Assembly (NCBI RefSeq): GCF_014204945.1
Contig: NZ_JACHMN010000002.1
Coordinates: forward strand, 2,317,001 to 2,381,000
DNA: 64,000 nt
Reading direction: 5' to 3'
DNA from: Allocatelliglobosispora scoriae
Lineage (GTDB): Bacteria > Actinomycetota > Actinomycetes > Mycobacteriales > Micromonosporaceae
In this document: positions 25,846 through 36,752 of the stretch, piece after piece
Position numbering within the stretch: position 1 is the stretch's first letter
How the letters are laid out: each line of letters opens with the position of its first letter
Position numbers and translations under genes: made by a program
The notes under the pieces: generated by a model
Told to the model about the DNA's origin: nothing
Database searches by the model: none
The model's input: only the letters and a program-made list of their open reading frames with translations

Positions 25846-26940
25846 CTAGACCCGGACGGTCCAGCCGAACGGGTCTTCGGCGCGTCCCCACTGGATGTCC
25901 ATCAGGGACTGACGCAGCTCAGCAGTGATCGGGCCGGTGCCGCCATCACCGACGGTGAACTCCCCGTCGTGCGAGCGCACCGTGCCGATCGGCGTCAGCA
26001 CCGCGGCCGTGCCGCACGCGAACGCCTCCACGATCCGGCCGCTGAGCGAACCGACCCGCCACTCGTCGATGCTGACCGGGCGCTCGGTGACCGTGCGCCC
26101 GCTCGCCTCGGCGAGCTTGATGAGCGAGTCCCGGGTGATGCCAGGCAGGATCGATCCATTGAGCGCCGGCGTCACCAGCGAGCCGTCGTCGAGGACGAAG
26201 AAGATGTTCATCCCGCCGAGCTCGTCGATGTATTTCCGCTCCACGGCATCGAGGAACACCGACTGATCGCAGCCGTGCTCGGTCGCCTGGGCCTGCGCGG
26301 CGAGCGACGCGGCGTAGTTGCCGCCGCACTTCGCCGCACCCGTGCCGCCCGGTGCCGCCCGGGTGAAGTCGCTCGACACCCAGATCGTCACGGGCTTGAC
26401 GCCCTTGGCGAAGTAGGCGCCGACCGGCGAGGCGATCACCACGAAGAGGTACTCCTGGGACGGGCGCACACCGAGGAAGGCCTCGCTGGCGTACTGGAAG
26501 GGCCGCAGGTAGAGGCTGCCCTCCGTGCTCGTCGGGATCCACTGCCGATCGGCCTTGACCAGCTCTTTGACAGCGCCCAGGAAGAGCCCTTCGGGCAGTG
26601 TGGCCATCGACATCCGCTCCGCCGACGTGACGAAGCGCTGTGCGTTGGCCTGGGGGCGGAAGAGGCCCACCCCGCCGTCGGCCAACGCGTACGCCTTCAA
26701 GCCCTCGAAGATCTCCTGGCCGTAGTGCAGCACCGCAGACGCCGGGTCCATCGGGATCGGGCCCCTGGCCTCGACCCTCGCGTCATACCAGCCCTTACCC
26801 TCGGCGTATCGAATTGTGACCATATGGTCGGTGAAGATCCGTCCAAAACCGGGGTTGGCCATGAGCGCGGAGCGCTCGGCCTCTGATACCGGCGAGGGAT
26901 TTTGACGAATCTCGAAGTCGAGGTTGTCACCGCCGCTCAT
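25846..26940 (-). CDS. ilvE: Branched-chain amino acid aminotransferase
   Basis: 364 aa, fold-type IV PLP enzyme catalysing the last step of valine, leucine and isoleucine synthesis from the 2-oxo acids and glutamate. Motifs: HYGQEIFEGLKAY, LYLRPFQYASEAFLGV, the PLP lysine in AAKCGGNYAASL (about residue 203), GGMNIFFV, LTPALNGSILPGITRDSL and FACGTAAVLTPIG. ATG at 26940. It follows leuB at a 109-base distance that contains a leuB terminator-like palindrome, so the two may be separately transcribed. Confidence 0.96.
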   Translation of the reverse strand: MSGGDNLDFEIRQNPSPVSEAERSALMANPGFGRIFTDHMVTIRYAEGKGWYDARVEARGPIPMDPASAVLHYGQEIFEGLKAYALADGGVGLFRPQANAQRFVTSAERMSMATLPEGLFLGAVKELVKADRQWIPTSTEGSLYLRPFQYASEAFLGVRPSQEYLFVVIASPVGAYFAKGVKPVTIWVSSDFTRAAPGGTGAAKCGGNYAASLAAQAQATEHGCDQSVFLDAVERKYIDELGGMNIFFVLDDGSLVTPALNGSILPGITRDSLIKLAEASGRTVTERPVSIDEWRVGSLSGRIVEAFACGTAAVLTPIGTVRSHDGEFTVGDGGTGPITAELRQSLMDIQWGRAEDPFGWTVRV

Positions 26941-27023
26941 CGCGCAGCCTCCATCGTTCGCTGGGTCTCGCTGAAACTTACCGCTAACGGTCGTTCAATA
27001 GCAGACCCGGGCGGCGGGAGATC

Positions 27024-27043
27024 GTCCCGGCCGCGGCCGGGAC
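27024..27043 (-). terminator. Palindrome after leuB
   Basis: Perfect 20-base palindrome gtcccggccgcggccgggac seven bases beyond the leuB stop codon. GC-only stem and no T-tract, as usual for actinobacterial terminators. Confidence 0.55.
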
Positions 27044-27049
27044 CGCGAA

Positions 27050-28078
27050 CTACGACAGGGCTACAGCTACCCGGTCGCCCACCTCGTGAGTGACGATCTG
27101 CTGGCCGGGGGCACGGTTGGCCAGCTCGTGGGCCACCGCCTCCTCCACGCGCGCAGCGGCCTCGGGGTGACCGAGGTGGTCCAGGCAGAGTGCGACCGAG
27201 AGAATCGCCGCCACGGGGTCGGCGATGCCCTTTCCGGCGATGTCCGGCGCCGAGCCGTGCACGGGCTCGAACATCGACGGGTACGCCCGCGTCGGGTTGA
27301 TGCAGCCGCTCGCCGCCAGCCCGATGCCACCGGTGACGGCGGCGGCGATATCGGTCAGGATGTCGCCGAACAGGTTGTCCGTGACGATCACGTCGTACCG
27401 CTGGGGGTTGGTGACGAGGAACATCGACGCGGCGTCGACGTGCTGGTACTCGGTTTCGACGTCGGGGAACTCGGCCGCGACGTCGGCGAAGGTGCGGGCC
27501 CAGAGGCCGCCCGCGTGGGTCAGCACATTGGTCTTGTGGACCATGGTGACCTTGCGGCGGGGACGCGCCGTCGCCCGGGTGAAGGCGTCGCGGATGACCC
27601 GCTCCACGCCGTGCCGGGTGTTGAGGCTCTCCTCGGTGGCGATCTCCGCCGGGGTGCCCCGGTGCAGCCCGCCGCCGGCACCGGCGTAGAGGCCCTCGGT
27701 GCCCTCGCGGACCACGACGAAGTCGATCTCGCCGGGCTTGATGTTGGCGAGCGGGCCGACGGTGCCGGGCCACAGCTTCGACGGGCGCAGGTTGACGAAC
27801 TGGTCGAAGTCGAAGCGCAGCTTCAGCAGCAGGCCCCGCTCGAGCACGCCCGGCGGCACGGTCGGGTCGCCGACGGCACCGAGCAGGATCGCGTCGTGAC
27901 CGGCGAGCTCGTCGCGCACGCTGTCGGGGAAGACCTCCCCGGTCCGGTGGTAACGTGCCGCACCCAGGTCGTAGTGCTCGGTCTCAACGCCCGGAAGCAC
28001 CGCGTCCAGGACCTTCAGGCCCTCCGCGACGACCTCGGTCCCGATCCCGTCTCCTGCGACTACGGCGATGCGCGTCAC
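27050..28078 (-). CDS. leuB: 3-isopropylmalate dehydrogenase
   Basis: 342 aa; oxidative decarboxylation of 3-isopropylmalate to 2-oxoisocaproate in leucine synthesis, NAD+-dependent. Family features: [75 protein letters not shown] and the C-terminal signature [23 protein letters not shown] at 28078 preferred, as AAGGGA lies upstream; the in-frame TTG at 28096 overlaps that site. Divergent from a membrane protein gene. Confidence 0.95.
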   Translation of the reverse strand: MTRIAVVAGDGIGTEVVAEGLKVLDAVLPGVETEHYDLGAARYHRTGEVFPDSVRDELAGHDAILLGAVGDPTVPPGVLERGLLLKLRFDFDQFVNLRPSKLWPGTVGPLANIKPGEIDFVVVREGTEGLYAGAGGGLHRGTPAEIATEESLNTRHGVERVIRDAFTRATARPRRKVTMVHKTNVLTHAGGLWARTFADVAAEFPDVETEYQHVDAASMFLVTNPQRYDVIVTDNLFGDILTDIAAAVTGGIGLAASGCINPTRAYPSMFEPVHGSAPDIAGKGIADPVAAILSVALCLDHLGHPEAAARVEEAVAHELANRAPGQQIVTHEVGDRVAVALS

Positions 28079-28216
28079 GTCACGTCCCTTCGTCAAACCG
28101 TGTTTCCTGTCTACCGAACGTTAAGGCATCGTCCTAGCTAGCGGTACGCCCGGTCCACATAATGGAATGCCAACCGGGACAGCGCGGCTTGCCAGGATGA
28201 AGCACACTTGCTGACC

Positions 28217-29158
28217 ATGAAGATCCCCGCAGGCCGCTCCGCAGCACGCGCCTGGAGAGCCCTGCCCGCCGACGTCCGTGAGCAGGCGATCGCTCTGGGG
28301 CGCGCCGGGCAACCCCACCCCGATCCGGCGATCCGGCGCATCATCGTCGACCACCTGGCCCACGGAGCCGCACCGAAGCGCGCCCTGGGCAGCACGATGG
28401 GCCTCGTCTTCAGCCTCAGCAGCCTCAGCATCATCGCGCCGTTCCGGTACAGCGCGCTCCGCCTCGTGGTCATCGCGGTGATGCTCATCGCCGTCGTGGC
28501 CATCATCGTCGTGGTCACCCGCTGGGGTCGGCTGCGCTACCTGGGCCCGAACGTCAGGGCGGTGGCGCTGGCGACACCCGCGCCCGCAGGACCGCTGATC
28601 CTGGTCCGGTCGACCGACTCCCTGGTCCAGGGCGCGGTCTTCCTCATCCTCCCGCTGGTGGCGTTCTGGCCGCCGGTGCTGGTCATGGGCCGGGAGGCGG
28701 CCCATGACGACGACGCCGCCACCTGGGTGGTCCACGCCGTCTTCACAGCGCTGGTCGCCGCCGTCGTCGTCACGATGATCGCCGGGGTCGTCGGCTACTT
28801 CGCGCTCGCGCTCGGCCCCGCAGGCGCGCGGCGCCAGCTCGGCGTGATCGACGCCGACGGCATCCGCATCCACCACCTGCGGCTCACCGTGCCGTGGCGG
28901 GACGTACGGAAGATCAACGGCAACGACGAGGACGGCGTGACCGGGCTCGGGATCTGGCTGGCCGATCCGGCGAGGACGCTGGCGACGGCCGAGCTGAGCC
29001 CGCTGCGACGCCGGATCTTCCTGCGCAGCGCGCCGGAGACTGGCTGGCTGCGGCTGCCCGCCGCACCCGTGACCGGCCCGGAAGGCACATCGACCGTCGT
29101 CCTGGCGATCGCGATGCACCGGGACCACCTCAACCAGCACGTGGAGGTTGCCGTATGA
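28217..29158 (+). CDS. Membrane protein with C-terminal PH-like domain (paralog 1)
   Basis: 313 aa. The N-terminus carries a conserved segment also found in paralog 2 (AIALGRAGQPHPDPAIRRIIVDH here). Four membrane helices follow in two pairs, then a cytoplasmic beta-rich region beginning GVIDADGIRIHHLRLTVPWRDVRKI, which resembles bacterial PH-like domains. The gene ends ATGA, overlapping the start of paralog 2, so translation is coupled. A TTG at 28208 is an alternative start. Function unknown. Confidence 0.7.
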   Translation: MKIPAGRSAARAWRALPADVREQAIALGRAGQPHPDPAIRRIIVDHLAHGAAPKRALGSTMGLVFSLSSLSIIAPFRYSALRLVVIAVMLIAVVAIIVVVTRWGRLRYLGPNVRAVALATPAPAGPLILVRSTDSLVQGAVFLILPLVAFWPPVLVMGREAAHDDDAATWVVHAVFTALVAAVVVTMIAGVVGYFALALGPAGARRQLGVIDADGIRIHHLRLTVPWRDVRKINGNDEDGVTGLGIWLADPARTLATAELSPLRRRIFLRSAPETGWLRLPAAPVTGPEGTSTVVLAIAMHRDHLNQHVEVAV

Positions 29159-30096
29159 CTGCTACCTGGCGGTCCCTGCCCGCCGCGACGCGCGCCGAGG
29201 CCCGGTCGCTCGCCGCGCGCGGTCTCCCCCACCCGGACCCCGCCGTCCAGGCCGCCGTCGCCGCACGGCACGCCCGCCTGGCCGACTCCTTCGCGCGCAC
29301 CCGGCTGATCGCGTCGTTCTCCACACTGCTGGTGCTGCCCTGGTCCTTCCTGATCGAGGTCAGCACCACGACGCTCCTCATCATGCTGGGCCAGTTCCTG
29401 GTGGTGCTCGCGCTGACGATCGCCCAGCCCATCGGGCAGCTGCGATACCTGGCATCCGGACGGCTCTCGGCACCCAACATCTACGCCCTGGCCTGGGCCG
29501 CCGCCGCGGACCGACCGGCACAACCGCGGGAGTTCGGCCGGCCGCGGCGGCGGTTCGTCATGTGGCTCACGATCTCGGGTTCCCCGGTGATCATCGGCGC
29601 CGCGCTCACCGTCGCCATCGTGGTCGGCCTGGTCAGGGGCGACTGGCCGGGATGGCTCCTCGGTGCGTTGGCGCTGGTGCTCGTACTCATCGCGATGTTG
29701 ATTTTGTGGGGCTGGCGGCTGACCCGGCGGATGGACCCGCGCGTCGCCGTGCGTCTCACCGCGAGCGGCATCCACCTGCCGGACAACCCGCTCACGCTGG
29801 CGTGGTCGGAGGTGGTCCGAGTGCACGCGGCACCGCAGGCGCCCGCACCGTGGCGCGGCATCGCCGGGCTCGCGATCCTGCTGCGCGATCCGGAGGCGGT
29901 CGGCGCGCGGCTGCCCGGCCGGCTGGTGCGCGGCGTCTCCCGGTGGGCGATGCGCCGGCAGCACGGCTGGGTCGTCGTCCAGGACACGATGCTCGGCGCG
30001 CCGGTGGCGGAGGTCGTCGCCGCGGCGATGGCGCTGCACCGAGCGGCGCTGGCCGAACAGCAGACAGCCGGGACTCGGCAAGCCCCGGCTGTCTGA
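29155..30096 (+). CDS. Membrane protein with C-terminal PH-like domain (paralog 2)
   Basis: 313 aa. Same plan as the preceding protein: EARSLAARGLPHPDPAVQAAV near the N-terminus, four hydrophobic helices (LIASFSTLLVLPWSFLIEV, LLIMLGQFLVVLALTIA, VIIGAALTVAIVVGLV, LLGALALVLVLIAMLILW), then the PH-like region VRLTASGIHLPDNPLTLAWSEVVRVHAA. The ATG at 29155 overlaps the previous stop by four bases. Tandem duplication followed by divergence is the simplest origin. Function unknown. Confidence 0.7.
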   Translation: MTATWRSLPAATRAEARSLAARGLPHPDPAVQAAVAARHARLADSFARTRLIASFSTLLVLPWSFLIEVSTTTLLIMLGQFLVVLALTIAQPIGQLRYLASGRLSAPNIYALAWAAAADRPAQPREFGRPRRRFVMWLTISGSPVIIGAALTVAIVVGLVRGDWPGWLLGALALVLVLIAMLILWGWRLTRRMDPRVAVRLTASGIHLPDNPLTLAWSEVVRVHAAPQAPAPWRGIAGLAILLRDPEAVGARLPGRLVRGVSRWAMRRQHGWVVVQDTMLGAPVAEVVAAAMALHRAALAEQQTAGTRQAPAV

Positions 30097-30226
30097 TCAT
30101 GCTGGAGAAATGAGGTGAGTCACCCGAAGACGCACCTGATGTCCACTCGGGACACTATCCGGATACGACACGGAGCGCAAGCGTTAGATCACCCTGCGAA
30201 GTCGCGCCTCGGTAGGGCAACGCTCA

Positions 30227-31051
30227 ATGCGAGCATGGCTCATGATGTCGGGCGTGACCTTGCCCAGCAGCCTGCACGCGGAGCGCACCTGGCTGCGCCG
30301 GTACCCGACCTGGCTCTTCTTCGTCTGCTTCATCATCGCCTACTGGTTGAACCGGCAGGATTCGTCGCTGAGCTTCCCGGTCCTGCTCGCCGGCGTCGGT
30401 GTCGCCGTCGGTCAGGCGGTGCTGGAGTTGCGCTACGACCGGCACGTCCGCGACGCCGCGCCCCAGCTCATCGCGCACGTCCTGGCCGCGCCGATCACCA
30501 CCCCGCTCCGGGTACGCCGTTCCGCGCCCTCGGTCATCGCCAACCTCTTCCAGATCAGCCTCGCCGGCTGGATCGGCCTGGGCATCCCCGAGGTCGTCGC
30601 CGAGCTGAGGACGCACCGGTCGGCGGGCGCGGCCGGCATCCTGATGACCGCGACCATGGTGATCGTCCTCGTCGCGATGACCCTCATCGTGCTGGGGCTG
30701 GCCTGGTCGGCGCTGCGCCGGATCGTCCGGACGGTCACCGGCCGGGCACTGCTGGAGATCGACGAGGCGGGTATCCGCATCGACGACCTCGACCTCACCG
30801 TGGCCTGGACGGAGATCGACGGGATCTACTGCTTCCGCCTGGATCGGCTCAACCCCGGCCTCGCCCTGCGCCTGATCGACCCGGTCACGACGCTGGCGCG
30901 GAGCACGCGGTGGCCGCTGCCGCGACGCACCCGGCCGAGGCTCAGGACCGACTCGAACGGCTGGCTCCTCATCCCCGACAACGAGCTGCGCGAACCGCTC
31001 GCCGACGTGCTCGGCGCCGCGATCACCCAGCACCGGGCCGCGACCTCGTGA
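30227..31051 (+). CDS. Membrane protein with C-terminal PH-like domain (paralog 3)
   Basis: Up to 274 aa. It lacks the N-terminal HPDP segment but keeps the membrane pairs (WLFFVCFIIAYWLN, FPVLLAGVGVAVGQAVL, IANLFQISLAGWIGLGI, ILMTATMVIVLVAMTLIVLGLAW) and the PH-like region LLEIDEAGIRIDDLDLTVAWTEIDGIYCF, which aligns with the other two. Start uncertain among ATGs at 30227, 30242 and 30245; none has a strong ribosome binding site. Separated from paralog 2 by 130 bases, and its stop codon lies inside the terminator stem. Confidence 0.65.
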   Translation: MRAWLMMSGVTLPSSLHAERTWLRRYPTWLFFVCFIIAYWLNRQDSSLSFPVLLAGVGVAVGQAVLELRYDRHVRDAAPQLIAHVLAAPITTPLRVRRSAPSVIANLFQISLAGWIGLGIPEVVAELRTHRSAGAAGILMTATMVIVLVAMTLIVLGLAWSALRRIVRTVTGRALLEIDEAGIRIDDLDLTVAWTEIDGIYCFRLDRLNPGLALRLIDPVTTLARSTRWPLPRRTRPRLRTDSNGWLLIPDNELREPLADVLGAAITQHRAATS

Positions 31052-31096
31052 CGCGAAGCGGCCCGGGAGAGGATCTCCCGGGCCGCTTCGCGTCAC
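31048..31096. terminator. 23-bp perfect hairpin between convergent genes
   Basis: Arms 31048-31070 and 31074-31096 are perfect reverse complements around a 3-base loop (gga). It covers the stop codon of the third membrane paralog and ends eight bases before the serA stop. A strong bidirectional terminator, unrelated in sequence to the repeat families. Confidence 0.85.
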
Positions 31097-31104
31097 TTCG
31101 ATGA

Positions 31105-32703
31105 TCAGTCGTCGGTGAGGTCGACCGTCGCGGCGGCCGTGGCACCGATCGAGGCGGCGGCCTGCTGGAGCAGCTCGGCCGAGATGCCGGTGTCGACGGT
31201 GAGCGTCATCAGCGCCTCGCCGCCCGCGGCCCGCCGGGCCACCTGCATGGCACCGATGTTGACGCCGGCCTGGCCGAGGAAGGTGCCGACGGTGCCGACG
31301 ATGCCCGGACGATCCGCGTAGCGGAAGAAGATCAGCACGCCCACGGCCTCGATCTCGAGGTCGAAGTCGTCCACAGAGGTCAGCTTGACGTGGTCACGGC
31401 CGCCGCTGTTGACGACCGTGCCGGCGACGGTGACGACGCGGCCGCTGGGCTTGGCGCCCCGGACCGTGACGAGGTTCTGGTGGACGCCCACCTCGGCGGA
31501 GGTGATCAGCTCGACCTCGACGCCGCGGTCGGCGGCGATGAGCGGCGCGTTGACATAGGTCACCTGCTCCTCGACGATCGAGGCGAAGAGCCCCTTCGTC
31601 GCGGCGAGCTTCAGAACCGAGACGTCGTGAGCGACGATGTCGCCCTTGACCTCGACCGTCACCGAGGCGGCGACGCCACCGGCGACACCGGTGAAGACCT
31701 TGCCCAGCTTCTCCGCGAGCGGGAGCAGCGGGCGCACCTCCTCGGCGACGACGCCACCGGCCTGCACGTTGACCGCGTCGGGCACGAACTCGCCCTGCAG
31801 GGCGAGCTTGACGCTCTTGGCGACCGCGAGACCGGCCTTGTCCTGCGCCTCGTGGGTCGAGGCGCCCAGGTGCGGTGTGGCGACGACGTTGTCGAACTTG
31901 AACAGCGGCGAGTCGGTGCACGGCTCCTTGAGGTAGACGTCGATGCCGGCACCGCCGACCCGGCCGTCTTCCAGCGCGTCGGCGAGCGCCTGCTCGTCGA
32001 TGAGGCCGCCGCGGGCGGCGTTGACGATCCGCACACCCGGCTTGACGATCTTCAGCTCGTTGGCGCCGATCAGGCCCACGGTCTCCGGGGTCTTCGGCAG
32101 GTGGATCGAGATGAAGTCCGACTCGCGGAGCAGCTCCTCCAGCCCGACCAGGCGAACGCCGAGCTGGGCCGCACGGGCCGGCTGCACATAGGGGTCGTAG
32201 GCGATCAGGCGCGTGCCGAACGCCGCGATGCGCTGCGCGAAGAGCACGCCGATGCGGCCGAGGCCGACCACGCCGACCGTCTTGCCCTGCAGCTCGACAC
32301 CCGTGTATTTCGAGCGCTTCCACTCGCCGTTCTTCAGCGCGGACGAGGCGCTCGCCGTGTTGCGGGCGACGGCGAGGAGCAGCGCGATCGCCTGCTCGGC
32401 GGCGGAGACGATGTTGGAGGTCGGCGCGTTGACGACCATGACGCCCTTGGCCGTGGCGGCTGCGGCGTCGACGTTGTCCAGGCCGACTCCGGCCCGAGCG
32501 ACCACCTTGAGACGTGGCGCGGCGGCGATGGCCTCCGCGTCGATCTGCGTGGCGCTCCGAACGATCACCGCGTCGGCCTCGGCGAGCGCCGCGAGGAGCG
32601 CGGGCCGGTCGGTGCCGTCGACGTGACGCACATCGAAGTCATTGGCGAGAACGTCGAGCGCGGCCGGAGCGAGCTCTTCTGCGATCAGTACGACGGGAGT
32701 CAC
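31105..32703 (-). CDS. serA: D-3-phosphoglycerate dehydrogenase (long form with ASB and ACT domains)
   Basis: 532 aa; first step of serine synthesis, oxidising 3-phosphoglycerate with NAD+. The nucleotide-binding loop VGVVGLGRIGVLFAQR lies near residue 150. Catalytic residues: Arg in NAARGGLIDE, Glu in YLKEPCTDSPLF and His in ATPHLGASTHEAQ. Residues about 320-455 are the allosteric substrate-binding domain and about 460-532 an ACT domain (FFRYADRPGIVGTVGTFLG) that in relatives senses L-serine. GTG at 32703 with GAGG upstream. Follows ilvC in the same orientation, but after 482 bases containing a terminator, so probably has its own promoter. Confidence 0.95.
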   Translation of the reverse strand: MTPVVLIAEELAPAALDVLANDFDVRHVDGTDRPALLAALAEADAVIVRSATQIDAEAIAAAPRLKVVARAGVGLDNVDAAAATAKGVMVVNAPTSNIVSAAEQAIALLLAVARNTASASSALKNGEWKRSKYTGVELQGKTVGVVGLGRIGVLFAQRIAAFGTRLIAYDPYVQPARAAQLGVRLVGLEELLRESDFISIHLPKTPETVGLIGANELKIVKPGVRIVNAARGGLIDEQALADALEDGRVGGAGIDVYLKEPCTDSPLFKFDNVVATPHLGASTHEAQDKAGLAVAKSVKLALQGEFVPDAVNVQAGGVVAEEVRPLLPLAEKLGKVFTGVAGGVAASVTVEVKGDIVAHDVSVLKLAATKGLFASIVEEQVTYVNAPLIAADRGVEVELITSAEVGVHQNLVTVRGAKPSGRVVTVAGTVVNSGGRDHVKLTSVDDFDLEIEAVGVLIFFRYADRPGIVGTVGTFLGQAGVNIGAMQVARRAAGGEALMTLTVDTGISAELLQQAAASIGATAAATVDLTDD

Positions 32704-32951
32704 TGCTTGCCTCACGGATGGGTGTGGGATCCTCGCCGATCGCGAACGCGAACGGCGCGAGTGGGGTGAGTCCGCCCGGTCCGCCGCATCGCGCTCGGGC
32801 TCTCCCGGCGATCCTACGACTGCGGGTGCCAAAACGGACGTCCGGCCGCACCGTGACCGTGCTCACGTTATTGCTGGTCATCGCACCCAACGCGCAAGGT
32901 TGATCGACTCGTTGTTGCAGGTGCTCAGGCCCCCTCCGCCCGGGGTCACGT

Positions 32952-33003
32952 CGTGCTGCGAAGCGTGCCCTCGCCCCGTGAGATGGGCACGCTCTGCAGC
33001 ACG
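32952..33003. repeat. Diverged inverted repeat resembling family 2
   Basis: Arms 32952-32970 and 32985-33003 pair over 19 bases with two mismatches. The arm cgtgctgcgaagcgtgccc shares the GC-AAGCGTG layout of family 2 and the same 14-base loop length. Likely a decayed or distant member. The rest of the 482-base ilvC-serA gap holds nothing else I can identify besides the hairpin at 33092. Confidence 0.55.
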
Positions 33004-33091
33004 ATCGAGCCGTCATCCGGTGACCGGCGAGGCGCCCGGCGACGCCCGGTGCGGCCTTGGCGCGAGGCGGCGAGCGACGGCCTCCATACAG

Positions 33092-33131
33092 AGCCGGGCC
33101 GTGCGCGGGGGGTCACCCCGGCACGGCCCGG
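33092..33131 (-). terminator. Hairpin after ilvC
   Basis: 12-bp stem gccgggccgtgc/gcacggcccggc (33092-33103/33120-33131), with an inner ggggg/cccc extension. Starts about 55 bases beyond the ilvC stop and probably ends the ilvBNC transcript. Confidence 0.65.
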
Positions 33132-33185
33132 CGAACCTGACCGCCGTTGTCAGCGGATCAGGCGTTTTCTATGGGAGGAGAGGAA

Positions 33186-34262
<1,077 letters not shown>

Positions 34263-34301
34263 CTACCGCACCCTGGGATAAACTGTCCCAGGATGTGGAA
34301 A

Positions 34302-34820
34302 CTAGGCGGCAACCCGGAGGGCCGGGACGGCGGTGATGGAGCGGGAGCCTCGACCGATCGCGACCATGCCCGACTGCACCATCTCCTTGATGCCGTAAGG
34401 CTCCAGATCGCGGATCAGCGCGTCCAGCTTCTCCGGCGTACCCGTGGCCTCGATCGTCAGGGCGTCCGGTGCCACGTCGACGACGCGAGCGCGGAAGAGC
34501 TGCACGGTCTCCAGCACCTGCGACCGGATCGCCCGATCGGCACGCACCTTGACCAGCAGCAACTCGCGCTGCACCGCCGCGCTCTGCTCCAGCTCGACGA
34601 TCTTCAGTACGTTGATCAGCTTGTTGAGCTGCTTGGTCACCTGCTCCAGTGGCTGATCGTCGGCGTTGACGACGATCGTGATGCGCGACACCTCGGGGTG
34701 CTCGGTCTCGCCCACCGCCAGCGAATCTATGTTGAAGCCGCGCCGGGAGAAGAGTCCCGAGACCCGGGCCAGGACACCCGGCTTGTTCTCCACCAGGACA
34801 GACAGGGTGTGCTTCGCCAT
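34302..34820 (-). CDS. ilvN: Acetolactate synthase small (regulatory) subunit
   Basis: 172 aa. The N-terminal ACT domain (HTLSVLVENKPGVLARVSGLFSRRGFNIDSLAVG) binds valine for feedback inhibition in the family; the C-terminal half (LLLVKVRADRAIRSQVLETVQLFRARVVDV) is the second ACT-like domain. It activates the IlvB catalytic subunit. The ATG at 34820 overlaps the ilvB TGA by one base (TGATG), so the two subunits are translated together. Confidence 0.96.
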   Translation of the reverse strand: MAKHTLSVLVENKPGVLARVSGLFSRRGFNIDSLAVGETEHPEVSRITIVVNADDQPLEQVTKQLNKLINVLKIVELEQSAAVQRELLLVKVRADRAIRSQVLETVQLFRARVVDVAPDALTIEATGTPEKLDALIRDLEPYGIKEMVQSGMVAIGRGSRSITAVPALRVAA

Positions 34821-36649
34821 CACAGGTCATCCTCGTCAAAGATCGGGCGCACGTTGCGCGCGAACATGATCTCGTCGTTGCTCGTCCCGGCAGCGACCAT
34901 CGGCCACACCATCGCGTCCGGGCCGACGACGAACTCGACGACCACCGGGGCGTCGTTGATCGCCATCGCCGCCTCGATCACGCCGTCGACGTCGGCGGCC
35001 GACTCGCAGCGCATGCCCACGCAGCCCAGCGCCTCGGCGAGCTTGACGAAGTCGGGGATGCGGTGCTTGTGCGTACCCAGGTCGGTGTTGGAGTAGCGCT
35101 CCTGGTAGAAGAGCGTCTGCCACTGCCGGACCATGCCCAGGTTGCCGTTGTTGATGATCGCGACCTTGATCGGGATGCCCTCCAGGGCGCAGGTGGCGAG
35201 CTCCTGGTTGGTCATCTGGAAACAGCCGTCGCCGTCGATCGCCCAGACCACCGTGTCGGGCCGGCCGACCTTGGCGCCCATCGCGGCCGGCACCGCGTAG
35301 CCCATCGTGCCGAGCCCGCCCGAGTTGAGCCAGGTGTTGGGCTTCTCGAACTTGATGAACTGGCTCGCCCACATCTGGTGCTGGCCGACGCCCGCGACAT
35401 AGATCGAGTCGGGACCGGCGATCGCGCCGATCCGCGAGATCACGTAATGCGGGGAGAGGGTGCCGTCGGCCGACTCGTCCCAGCCCAGCGGGTAGGTCGT
35501 GCGCAGCTCGTCGAGCTGGGACCACCACTCGGCGAGGCGGGCGCGGGCAGTGTCGTCGAAGGCGGCGAGCGCGGTCACCAGCTCCTCGATGACGTGCTTG
35601 GCGTCGCCGACGATCGGCACGTCGGCCGCGCGGTTCTTGCCGATCTCGGCCGGGTCGATGTCGGCGTGGACGATCTGCGCCTCGGGGGCGAAGGACTCGA
35701 GCTTGCCGGTCACCCGGTCGTCGAAGCGGGCGCCGAGCGCCACGATCAGGTCCGCCTTCTGCAGCCCGTAGACCGCGGCGACCGTGCCGTGCATGCCGGG
35801 CATCCCGAGGTGCTGCGGGTGCGAGTCGGGGAAGGCGCCGAGGGCCATCAGCGTGGTGACGACGGGCGCTCCGGTCAGCTCGGCGAGCTGCTTGAGCGCC
35901 TCGGTCGCACCGGCCTTCAGCACGCCGCCGCCGACATAGAGCACCGGGCGCTTCGCGGCGGTGATCAGCCGGGCGGCCTCGCGGATCTGCTTGCCGTGCG
36001 GGTGCAGCGTGGGCCGGTAGCCCGGCAGCTCCAGCGTCGGCGGCCAGGAGAAGGTCGTCTGCGCGGTCAGCACGTCCTTGGGGATGTCGACGAGCACCGG
36101 CCCGGGACGCCCGGTGCCGGCGAGGTGGAAGGCCTCGGCCAGGATGCGCGGGATCTCCTCCGGCGTCTGCACCAGGTAGTTGTGCTTCGTGATCGGCAGG
36201 GTGATGCCCTGGATGTCCGCCTCCTGGAAGGCGTCCGTGCCGATCGACGGCCGGGGCACCTGGCCGGTGATGGCGACGAGCGGGACCGAGTCCATGTAGG
36301 CGTCGGCGATCGGCGTGACGAGGTTGGTCGCACCCGGACCGGAGGTGGCGAGGCACACACCGACCCGGCCGGTCGCCTGTGCGTAACCGGTCGCGGCGTG
36401 GCCGGCGCCCTGCTCGTGGCGGACCAGGATGTGGCGGACGGTCGAATCGAAGATCGGGTCGTAGGCCGGGAGGATCGCGCCACCCGGAATGCCGAACATC
36501 ACGTCTACGCCGAGAGCCTCCAGCGACTTGACCAGGCTCTGAGCGCCGGTCACCGGAATCGGTGCGGCCTGAGGCGTGGTAGCCGCAGCTGTGGCGGGTC
36601 GGTGGGCTGGCGAGCGCTGTGCGAGCGTCTCGGGTGTGGGCCTGGTCAT
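34820..36649 (-). CDS. ilvB: Acetolactate synthase large (catalytic) subunit
   Basis: 609 aa, ThDP-dependent. Condenses two pyruvates, or pyruvate with 2-oxobutyrate, at the start of branched-chain amino acid synthesis. Motifs: [46 protein letters not shown] with the catalytic Glu, [28 protein letters not shown], and the ThDP-binding [32 protein letters not shown] 30-residue Ala/Pro-rich N-terminal extension is usual in actinobacteria. Preceded by a 135-base leader with a peptide ORF, hairpin and terminator. Confidence 0.97.
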   Translation of the reverse strand: MTRPTPETLAQRSPAHRPATAAATTPQAAPIPVTGAQSLVKSLEALGVDVMFGIPGGAILPAYDPIFDSTVRHILVRHEQGAGHAATGYAQATGRVGVCLATSGPGATNLVTPIADAYMDSVPLVAITGQVPRPSIGTDAFQEADIQGITLPITKHNYLVQTPEEIPRILAEAFHLAGTGRPGPVLVDIPKDVLTAQTTFSWPPTLELPGYRPTLHPHGKQIREAARLITAAKRPVLYVGGGVLKAGATEALKQLAELTGAPVVTTLMALGAFPDSHPQHLGMPGMHGTVAAVYGLQKADLIVALGARFDDRVTGKLESFAPEAQIVHADIDPAEIGKNRAADVPIVGDAKHVIEELVTALAAFDDTARARLAEWWSQLDELRTTYPLGWDESADGTLSPHYVISRIGAIAGPDSIYVAGVGQHQMWASQFIKFEKPNTWLNSGGLGTMGYAVPAAMGAKVGRPDTVVWAIDGDGCFQMTNQELATCALEGIPIKVAIINNGNLGMVRQWQTLFYQERYSNTDLGTHKHRIPDFVKLAEALGCVGMRCESAADVDGVIEAAMAINDAPVVVEFVVGPDAMVWPMVAAGTSNDEIMFARNVRPIFDEDDL

Positions 36650-36692
36650 TGTTGGGTCACGCCTCCCGGTGTGGCGGCTTCATCAGGACAAT

Positions 36693-36752
36693 AAAAAAGC
36701 CCTCGTGCAGGATGCACGGGGCCAGCGCACTCTCAACTGCGGAGAGTGCGCT
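36693..36752 (-). promoter_or_regulatory. ilvB transcription attenuator
   Basis: Two RNA hairpins on the ilvB coding strand. The first (36724-36752) has a 10-bp stem with a 9-base loop and begins at the stop codon of the leader peptide. The second is an intrinsic terminator: stem gccc-cgtgca/tgcacg-gggc (36699-36722, one bulge, 3-base loop) followed by six T (36693-36698). It is the only clear T-tract terminator in the window and stands before, not after, a gene. This is the layout of ribosome-mediated attenuation by charged branched-chain tRNA levels. Confidence 0.88.

Noticed and set aside
32952-33003. Riboswitch before serA
   Set aside because: Structure is a simple inverted repeat of family-2 type; no aptamer consensus seen.
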